Shown here one piece after another: positions 58,156 through 64,000 of a stretch of DNA of 64,000 nt (position 1 is its first letter; each line of letters opens with the position of its first letter). Under the pieces are notes generated by a model. The model was not told the DNA's origin. It ran no database searches and saw only the letters and a list, made by a program, of their open reading frames with translations. A program made the position numbers and the translations under genes. Origin of the DNA: Erythrobacteraceae bacterium (GTDB lineage: Bacteria; Pseudomonadota; Alphaproteobacteria; Sphingomonadales; Sphingomonadaceae); contig CANJYE010000009.1 of assembly GCA_947479055.1 (NCBI GenBank), forward strand, positions 1 through 64,000. Direction: 5' to 3'.

Positions 58156-59421
58156 TCAGGATATGCGCTGACCGGGCCGAAACTTGATCGTGACTGCACG
58201 CAGCGAATGGGCGAGGATGTGGAAGTCGCGGCGGAAGTCGGAATGGACTTCGTCAATCACGGGATCGTCCAGCCGCGCGCTCATCTTGGCGACCGCGATG
58301 ATTGTCTCGCGCCGGGCCAGCAGATTGCCGATGCAGTGATGGACGCCCGAACCGAACGTCAGGTTCTGCCGCGCCTTGCGCCGGGTGATGTCAAAGCGGT
58401 CCGCATCCTCGAACACGGCCTCGTCGCGATTGGCCGAATCGAAGCGGACATTGATCACCGCGCCCTTGGGTATCGCTGTCCCGCCGATCTGTGTGTCTTG
58501 CGCGGCAATCCGCCAGATCGAGGTCGCGGTCGAATGATGGCGCAGCGCCTCTTCCACCGCGTCGGTGGCGAGCGAGGGATCGGCCCGGACCATCGCCAGC
58601 TGTTCCGGATGGCGGATCAGCAGCGCCATGGTGGCGACAATATTGGCGCGGGTGGTCTCGTTGCCTGCAAACATCATCTCGTGGAGGAAGGAGACCGCTT
58701 CCTGATCGGTCAGCGCCCGGCCATCGACCCTGGACATCAGCACGCGCGACATCAGGTCGTCGCCCGGCTGGGCGCGCAGCTTCTGCACCAGTTCCTGAAG
58801 GAAGCGGATCATCCCGGCCAGTTCGCGCGCGTCGGCCACTTCCTGCTCCGGCGTCAGCATGTGGGAGATGCGCCGCGCGCCTGCCGAGGTCCAGCGATAG
58901 GCCTGCGGCCACAGGGCTTCGTCCAGCCCCATCACTCCCAGGATCGCGCCCAGCGTGAAGGGAATGGCGAAATCGCCATAGAGATCGCAAGTGCCGCTTT
59001 GGATGAAACAGTCGATCAGCCGGTCGGCCGCGGCCTCCAGCCGCTGCACCTGGCGGTTGACAGCGCTGACAGTGAAGGCCGGTGCCACCAGTTCGCGCAG
59101 CCGGGCATGTTCGGGATCGTCACGCGTCAGCAGGAACGAGCCGTGCAGGGCATAGTCGAAGCCCGTTTCGGCAATGATCGCGGCGGCTTCGGCGTTGCCG
59201 GTGGCTGGCCGCAGGATGTTGGCATAATCGTTGGAAAAATCGGTTGGCCGGTCGAGCACATCCTTGATCAGGGCGTAGGTCGTGACAACGTAGATTTCCA
59301 TCCCGGCCTGGTTGCGGGTGAGGAACACCGGAGAGGTGGCGCGGGCATCGCGCAATTCGGTGAGCGGGTTGAGCACCGTCTCGTCGTCATAGAAATGCGC
59401 TCTGGTCGCGGTGCCTGTCAT
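58156..59421 (-). CDS. Cytochrome P450
   Basis: 421 residues. I-helix EMMFAGNETTRANI, ExxR in VEEALRHHS, and haem loop FGSGVHHCIGNLLARRET with Cys363. Soluble bacterial type, distinct from the P450 at 37446. GAGGGG precedes ATG 59421. No redox partner is adjacent. It precedes the DUF1214-like gene on the same strand and may be controlled by the MarR protein. Confidence 0.88.
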   Translation of the reverse strand: MTGTATRAHFYDDETVLNPLTELRDARATSPVFLTRNQAGMEIYVVTTYALIKDVLDRPTDFSNDYANILRPATGNAEAAAIIAETGFDYALHGSFLLTRDDPEHARLRELVAPAFTVSAVNRQVQRLEAAADRLIDCFIQSGTCDLYGDFAIPFTLGAILGVMGLDEALWPQAYRWTSAGARRISHMLTPEQEVADARELAGMIRFLQELVQKLRAQPGDDLMSRVLMSRVDGRALTDQEAVSFLHEMMFAGNETTRANIVATMALLIRHPEQLAMVRADPSLATDAVEEALRHHSTATSIWRIAAQDTQIGGTAIPKGAVINVRFDSANRDEAVFEDADRFDITRRKARQNLTFGSGVHHCIGNLLARRETIIAVAKMSARLDDPVIDEVHSDFRRDFHILAHSLRAVTIKFRPGQRIS

Positions 59422-59508
59422 CGATGATCCCCTCGTTGTCCTGTTCGCCCGGGAATATCGCACGAAACCGGGCCTGTCTTGATGGCAGCGGACAAATCTC
59501 GCGCTGAA

Positions 59509-60000
59509 TCAGTCCGCCGCCATCCAGTTCGCCGCCAGGGTCTGCCCGGCCGGGCCGCGATTGTCCCACAGCAGCTTGATCCTGCGTTCGCGGATGCGCC
59601 AGCCGGCGGGGGTGCGAACCATCGCATCGGCATAGGTCCCGCCGATCACCACATCGGTGACGGCATCGGTCTTCCCGAAGATCGCGTCGCAGGCTTCGCT
59701 GTTGGGTCCTGCCGGCACGCGGTGGAAGCCAATGAAATAGGACTGCGCCTGCGCGCTGTCGCCGTCCACGCTGACGAGCGTGTTCAGCAGGAAATGTTGG
59801 GTACGGATTTCCTGCATGATCGCTTCGACAAAAGCGCAATAGCCCTCTACCCCGAGCGGTTCCAGCAGGGTGATATCGGCATTCGCCGCGAACACCCGCT
59901 GGCGCAGTGCCGCCGTATCGGCCGCATCGATTGCGTGCATATAGGCATTGAGGGTCTGGATCACTTCGAGCTTGTCGAGCGATGGGTCTGGCGTGCTCAT
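59509..60000 (-). CDS. SnoaL/NTF2-like protein
   Basis: 163 residues: DKLEVIQTLNAYMHAIDAAD, FAANADITLLEPLGVEGYCA, then VDGDSAQAQSYFIGFHRVP and a C-terminal RTPAGWRIRERRIKLLW. NTF2-like cone fold. Upstream of the P450 by 88 bases on the same strand. Function unknown. Confidence 0.72.
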   Translation of the reverse strand: MSTPDPSLDKLEVIQTLNAYMHAIDAADTAALRQRVFAANADITLLEPLGVEGYCAFVEAIMQEIRTQHFLLNTLVSVDGDSAQAQSYFIGFHRVPAGPNSEACDAIFGKTDAVTDVVIGGTYADAMVRTPAGWRIRERRIKLLWDNRGPAGQTLAANWMAAD

Positions 60001-60125
60001 CCGGTGTCTCCCGCTGTTGTTGCGGTCAACCTAGGCGCGAGCGGCCCGGCGCGAAAGAGGCTGCGCGCTGCCGACAGCGACGATGCGCGGGGGTGGCGGT
60101 TTCGGGGTGGCTGCGAACAGGCAAA

Positions 60126-60201
60126 TGGTGCCCGGGGACGGAATCGAACCGCCGACACCATGATTTTCAGTCATGTGCTCTACCAACTGAGCTACCCGGG
60201 C
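60126..60201 (-). tRNA. tRNA-Phe (GAA)
   Basis: 76 bases on the minus strand. The acceptor stem GCCCGGG pairs with CCCGGGC; the D arm is GCTCAGTTGGTAGAGC, the anticodon arm CATGACTGAAAATCATG with anticodon GAA, the T arm GGCGGTTCGATTCCGTC, and CCA is encoded. Its 3' end faces the catabolic region, its 5' end the housekeeping block. Confidence 0.95.
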
Positions 60202-60306
60202 ATCGCTGCGGCGTCGGCCTCGTGACATGGTGCGTCAAAGGTCGGCGAGCGACAGGAGAGCGCGCCTATGGCGTGGCTGCGCCGGGTTGACAAGGGGGAA
60301 TTGAAA

Positions 60307-60474
60307 TCAATCCTCGCGCACTTCATCCTCTGGCGAGGCCGGGGGGCCGGGCAGCGCGTAGCCATCGGTGAACCAGTTGGCGAGATCGCGGTCGCGGCAG
60401 CGGGCAGAGCAGAACGGCGCAAATTCTTCTGCGCGTGGCTTCTTGCAGATCGGGCAGGGCCGGTTTCGGGTCAT
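60307..60474 (-). CDS. yacG: YacG zinc-binding protein (DNA gyrase inhibitor)
   Basis: 55 residues. Four zinc cysteines in CPICKKP and CSARC, then [17 protein letters not shown], the YacG signature. In E. coli the protein binds and inhibits GyrB. Start at ATG 60474 overlaps the end of the RNase gene as ATGA. The yacG-maf neighbourhood is conserved in alphaproteobacteria. Confidence 0.9.
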   Translation of the reverse strand: MTRNRPCPICKKPRAEEFAPFCSARCRDRDLANWFTDGYALPGPPASPEDEVRED

Positions 60475-61445
60475 AGCGGCACTGCCTGCGCGAAGGCGGC
60501 TTCCAGCGCAAGCGCCGGGTCGGATCGCCAGCGGATTTCGCGGCCGGTGCGGCGGGAAAGCTCGGCTTTCCATTCGGGCCGCAGTCGGGCCTTGAGCGCG
60601 GGATGGGCGGTGAGCAGGATCGCACCAGGTCCCGCCACGCCTTCCGCCCGGCGCAGCAGCAGCCGAAGCGCTGCTTCCGCCGGGTTGCGGGTGAGCAGAT
60701 GGAGGATCGAGGGCCGTTCCAGCCGGGCGACGATCTGGACAAAGCCGAAGCCGTTCATCGCCGTGCGCTCATGCGGCCAGTCTGCCAGCGCGGCGTCCAG
60801 CGCTTCGTCCACCGCGCGCCGGTCGGCCTTGGCCGGCAGGCCTGGAAAGTCGATCCCGATCGCGCCGCCGATGTCGAGCCGACGCAGCGCGGCGGCAATG
60901 GCGGGCACGGCGGAAAGCGACAACGCGGCGGGATCGCGCGCGCCATCGATGTCGATCAGCGTCATCGCCGGGGTGGGGGACAGCAGCAGGCCGCCGCCAT
61001 CAAAAGCGATCTCGCCAGCAAAGGCATCGGCCAGCAATTCGTCCCACCCTTGCCCGGGGAAGCGATGAACCTTGCGGACGGGTTGGCCTTCAGTCTGCAG
61101 GCGCTCGGCGAGAGTGGGGGCGGGGCAGGGTGCCTGATCGCTCGGTCGGGCCTGCGCGCGTTTCAATCGGCCCGCTTCGGCGATGGCGGCGCGGGTGACC
61201 TTGAGGCGGAGCGGAGCGCCTTCGCTGGCCGAAGGCGGGAGATGATCGACCAGCGCCTCTTCACCATTGCCAAATCGGGCGGTGCCCCGCGTCGCTCCGG
61301 CGGTTCGGGCGATCAGCCGGGCTTCCTCCACCTGACCTGCCGCCAGCGTGCCGGGCCAGTCGATCCGCGCGGCGAGGATGTCGTCGCCTTCCAGCAGGAT
61401 CGCGCGATGTTCGCCGATCCCTTCCTCGACCAGCCAGTCAGCCAA
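60471..61445 (-). CDS. Short RNase E/G-like ribonuclease
   Basis: 324 residues, much shorter than RNase E or G. The N-terminal third is a degraded S1-like region; the rest matches the RNase E/G core, with acidic motifs [11 protein letters not shown] and IGIDFPGLP at the magnesium-site positions and [17 protein letters not shown]. There is no zinc-link CPxCxG. Alphaproteobacteria often carry such a protein between maf and yacG. Endonuclease activity is plausible but not certain. Overlaps maf by 8 bases. Confidence 0.78.
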   Translation of the reverse strand: MADWLVEEGIGEHRAILLEGDDILAARIDWPGTLAAGQVEEARLIARTAGATRGTARFGNGEEALVDHLPPSASEGAPLRLKVTRAAIAEAGRLKRAQARPSDQAPCPAPTLAERLQTEGQPVRKVHRFPGQGWDELLADAFAGEIAFDGGGLLLSPTPAMTLIDIDGARDPAALSLSAVPAIAAALRRLDIGGAIGIDFPGLPAKADRRAVDEALDAALADWPHERTAMNGFGFVQIVARLERPSILHLLTRNPAEAALRLLLRRAEGVAGPGAILLTAHPALKARLRPEWKAELSRRTGREIRWRSDPALALEAAFAQAVPL

Positions 61446-62025
61446 TTGGGAACCCTGCCGCCTTGAGCAGCGCGCGCGTCTCGAACAGCGGCAGGCCGAC
61501 CACGCCCGAATGGCTGCCTGCGATCCATGCGATCAGCCCTTCGGCGCTGCCCTGGATGGCATAGCCACCCGCCTTGCCGTCCCATTCGCCACCAGCGAGA
61601 TAGGCGCCGATCTCCGCCTCGGAGAGGTTCTTGAAGCGGACTTCCGTCACGCTCAGCCGCTCGCGCAGGGTGCCGTCGGGGGCGAGCAGGGCGATAGCCG
61701 AAAGCACGCGATGGCGGCGGCCCGAAAGCAGGGCGAGGCAGTTGCGCGCAGTCGCCTCATCTTCCGCCTTGGGCAGGATCCTGCGGCCGAGCGCGACCAC
61801 GGTATCGCCTGCAAGGACGTGAGCGGAAGGATCAGCGGCGGCGAGCGCCTTCTCCCTCGCCATGCGGTTGGCATAGCCGCGCGGGATTTCGCCCTTGCGC
61901 GGGGTCTCGTCGATATGGGCGGGTGCGATCCTGGCGGGAACGATGCCGAGCCGGGCGAGCAGTTCGCTGCGCCTGGGGCTGGCCGATGCCAGAATCAGCG
62001 AGGGCGGGGCAGGTTGCGCGGTCAA
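61438..62025 (-). CDS. maf: Maf-family nucleoside triphosphate pyrophosphatase
   Basis: 195 residues. [19 protein letters not shown] is the Maf substrate-binding motif; [20 protein letters not shown] includes the catalytic Asp; [20 protein letters not shown] the second conserved stretch. Hydrolyses non-canonical or modified NTPs (dTTP/UTP or m7GTP type). 9 bases after infA on the same strand. Confidence 0.92.
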   Translation of the reverse strand: MTAQPAPPSLILASASPRRSELLARLGIVPARIAPAHIDETPRKGEIPRGYANRMAREKALAAADPSAHVLAGDTVVALGRRILPKAEDEATARNCLALLSGRRHRVLSAIALLAPDGTLRERLSVTEVRFKNLSEAEIGAYLAGGEWDGKAGGYAIQGSAEGLIAWIAGSHSGVVGLPLFETRALLKAAGFPIG

Positions 62026-62034
62026 GCGCCGGCC

Positions 62035-62280
62035 TTATTGCGGGCCAGGGCCGCCCCGGCCGGGCATGAAGCGATAGGTTATGCGGGCCTTGGTCAGGTC
62101 ATAGGGGGTGAGTTCGCACAGAACCTCGTCACCCACCAGCACGCGAATCCGGTTTTTGCGCATCTTGCCCGCCGTGTGGCCGAGCACCTCATGGCCGTTT
62201 TCGAGCTCAACCCGGAACATCGCGTTAGGCAGCAATTCCACTACCTTGCCACGCATTTCGAGGAGTTCTTCTTTCGCCAT
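62035..62280 (-). CDS. infA: Translation initiation factor IF-1
   Basis: 81 residues, one OB fold: [40 protein letters not shown] and [12 protein letters not shown] are nearly invariant in IF-1. It has a short GRGGPGPQ tail typical of alphaproteobacteria. First gene of the infA-maf-RNase-yacG operon. Confidence 0.97.
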   Translation of the reverse strand: MAKEELLEMRGKVVELLPNAMFRVELENGHEVLGHTAGKMRKNRIRVLVGDEVLCELTPYDLTKARITYRFMPGRGGPGPQ

Positions 62281-62471
62281 AGACTGTCAGTTTCCGTTTT
62301 TCTTGTTTGTCATGGCGGCGCGCATAGCCCCGAGACGCGCAAAAGGGAAGGGCTGGCGCGACAAGTGCCGCGCAATAGACGGGAATTGATCTGCGGGCCC
62401 TTGCGATACATCTGCGGGAAAGCCATTTTGCGGCAAGAGCTTTCCTCCCATCCACGGACCGGCCTTTTCCG

Positions 62472-64000
62472 ATGCGCCTTGCGGCCACCTCCAGCCTTGC
62501 CCTGATCGCTGCCCTTGCTGCGGCGCCCGCGCGGGCGCAGGAGAATCAGGCGGATGTGCCCGAAGCCGATGCCAACCAGATTGTGGTGATTGCCGGGCGG
62601 TTTTTCGGCGGAGTCGATGCGCCGCAACTGCCGATCGTGACGCTGGATGAGGCCGAGATCGCCAGCTATGGCGCGGGTTCTTTGGCCGATCTGGTCAGCG
62701 CGCTGGGATCGCGTACCGGCTCGGGCCGGGGGCGCGGGGCGGGGTTTCCGGTCGTTCTGGTCAACGGTCAGCGCATTTCAGGCTTTCGCGAATTGCGCAA
62801 TTACCCGCCGGAATCGGTCAAGCGGGTGGAAGTGCTGCCCGAGGAAGTGGCCCAGCGCTATGGCTTTGCCCCCGATCAGCGGGTGGTCAATTTCATCCTC
62901 AAGGACAATTTCCTCAGCCGGGAAATCGAAGTGGAATATGGCCTGCCCACCAGCGGCGGCTATCACACCACCGATACCGACCTTACCCTGCTGCGGATCA
63001 AGGGGCCGAACCGGCTGAATCTCGATTTCCAGATGAAGGACAGCAGCATGCTGACCGAGGTGGAGCGCGGGGTGATCCAGCGCGATGCACCCGATATGGC
63101 GGGCGATCCCGACCCGGCGCGCTTCCGCAGCCTGGTGGATGACAGCAAGGAGATCGCCTTCAACGGCACCTGGACGCGCTCGCTGGGCGACAGCGGTGGC
63201 ACGCTCAGCCTCAATGCCACCGCCAGCCGCAAGGACAGCCTTGCGTTGCGCGGGCTCGACAGCGTGCTGCTTGTCGCGCCCGACGGGGCCAGCGCGCTGC
63301 GCACGCTCGGTTCTGCCGATCCGCTGGCGAGCGACCGCCGCACCAGCACCTATGCGCTGGCCAGCACCTTCGATCATCCGCTCGGCGACTGGCGGTTGAC
63401 CGCAACGATGGACGCCAGCCACACCCGCACCCGTACTTTCACCGACCGCCGCGCCGACGTTAGCGCACTGGAGGATCTGGCGGCGGCAGGCGCGCTGGCG
63501 ATCGACGGGGCGCTGCCGACGCTGGCGCGCGATGGCGGGCGCGACCGGGCACTGACCCGGCAGGACAGCCTGACCTCGCTGATCACGCTGGTCGGCACGC
63601 CAGTGGAACTGCCGGCGGGCGAGGTCTCGACCACGATCAAGCTCGGCTACGACTGGGACCGGATCGCCAGCGATGATACCCGCAACGCGGGCGCGGGTGC
63701 ACGGCTGCGGCGCGGCGATGTCAGCGGTGGGGTGGATTTCTCGATTCCGCTGACCAGCAAGCGCGAGGACGTGCTGGGCGCGCTGGGAGACATCACCCTG
63801 AGCCTCGGCGGCGGGATTGATCGCTATACCGACTTTGGCACGCTGAAGGACTGGAGCACCGGGCTGACCTGGCAGCTGGCGCCGGGCCTGTCGCTGCAGG
63901 CCAGCTACATCTGGCGGCAGAACCCGCCGCTGCTGACCGACCTCGGCAGTCCGGAGATCCTGCTGCTGAACGAGCCATTGTTCGACTTCACCACCGGCCA
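62472..64000 (+). CDS. TonB-dependent receptor, 5' part (runs off the window)
   Basis: At least 509 residues and open to the right edge. Signal peptide about 1-22 (LALIAALAAAPARA). Plug: QIVVIAGRFFGG, LADLVSALGSRTGSGRGRG, FPVVLVNGQRISGFRELRNY, VKRVEVLPEEVAQRYGFAPD; then barrel strands. Lacks an STN domain, so not of the signalling type. The VNGQRISGFRELRNYP plug form is common in sphingomonad receptors for non-iron substrates. Divergent from infA across 191 bases. Confidence 0.85.
   Translation, partial: MRLAATSSLALIAALAAAPARAQENQADVPEADANQIVVIAGRFFGGVDAPQLPIVTLDEAEIASYGAGSLADLVSALGSRTGSGRGRGAGFPVVLVNGQRISGFRELRNYPPESVKRVEVLPEEVAQRYGFAPDQRVVNFILKDNFLSREIEVEYGLPTSGGYHTTDTDLTLLRIKGPNRLNLDFQMKDSSMLTEVERGVIQRDAPDMAGDPDPARFRSLVDDSKEIAFNGTWTRSLGDSGGTLSLNATASRKDSLALRGLDSVLLVAPDGASALRTLGSADPLASDRRTSTYALASTFDHPLGDWRLTATMDASHTRTRTFTDRRADVSALEDLAAAGALAIDGALPTLARDGGRDRALTRQDSLTSLITLVGTPVELPAGEVSTTIKLGYDWDRIASDDTRNAGAGARLRRGDVSGGVDFSIPLTSKREDVLGALGDITLSLGGGIDRYTDFGTLKDWSTGLTWQLAPGLSLQASYIWRQNPPLLTDLGSPEILLLNEPLFDFTTG

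Noticed and set aside
60126-60201. tRNA-Phe as the attachment site of a genomic island carrying the catabolic genes
   Set aside because: Its 3' end does face the accessory side, but no integrase gene and no second copy of the tRNA 3' end were found in the window.

Overview
The window looks like a chromosomal segment of a high-GC alphaproteobacterium of the order Sphingomonadales (Novosphingobium/Sphingobium/Sphingopyxis-like). Grounds: the yacG - RNase E/G-like - maf - infA housekeeping block, a FecI/FecR/STN-domain TonB-receptor system, and dense packing of Rieske oxygenases, KstD-like flavoproteins, EthD/SnoaL-type small proteins and CoA-activating enzymes. Genus is an inference.

Layout. 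1-1.7 kb is a mobile/accessory edge: the end of an IS630-type transposase, a gene remnant coupled to an AT-rich membrane protein, GGGTTACGG repeats and a REP-associated transposase with its palindrome. 1.8-42.3 kb is a large multi-operon catabolic region: a tandem CaiB-type CoA-transferase; a minus-strand operon (FAD dehydrogenase, GntR regulator, Rieske oxygenase, SnoaL, YciI, second FAD dehydrogenase, lipoate ligase, SRPBCC, ferredoxin, DUF4286); a plus-strand operon (EthD, split 2-oxoacid dehydrogenase E1a/E1b/lipoyl/E2, alpha/beta hydrolase, VOC protein, GST-zeta isomerase); a periplasmic module (lipoprotein cytochrome c and Tat-exported KstD-like flavoprotein); an AveC-like membrane protein; a second Rieske oxygenase; SMP-30, amidohydrolases, FAH-type hydrolase and SDRs; a LysR regulator; an enolase-superfamily enzyme; and a P450 - EthD-like - acyl-CoA synthetase - KstD-like operon.

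42.3-45.6 kb carries an M23 peptidase/CARDB/RTX exoprotein whose reading frame is broken in a 7-base homopolymer. It is followed by a sulfotransferase/SDR pair and a D-2-hydroxyacid dehydrogenase/glycerate kinase pair. 50.1-55.4 kb is a FecI-FecR-TonB receptor signalling and uptake unit with a downstream amidohydrolase. 55.4-60 kb has an SDR, a MarR regulator, a DUF1214-like protein, a second P450 and a SnoaL protein. A tRNA-Phe marks the junction with the housekeeping block, and a second TonB-dependent receptor runs off the right edge.

Taken together the genes suggest degradation of a hydrophobic, probably polycyclic or terpenoid/aromatic carboxylic substrate. Steps would be uptake, CoA activation or transfer, ring dehydrogenation (four KstD-like enzymes), hydroxylation (two Rieske enzymes, two P450s), hydrolysis, and 2-oxoacid decarboxylation through a locally lipoylated dehydrogenase. 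The substrate cannot be named from sequence. A recurring AT-rich dyad near several promoters around the GntR gene suggests a local regulon.
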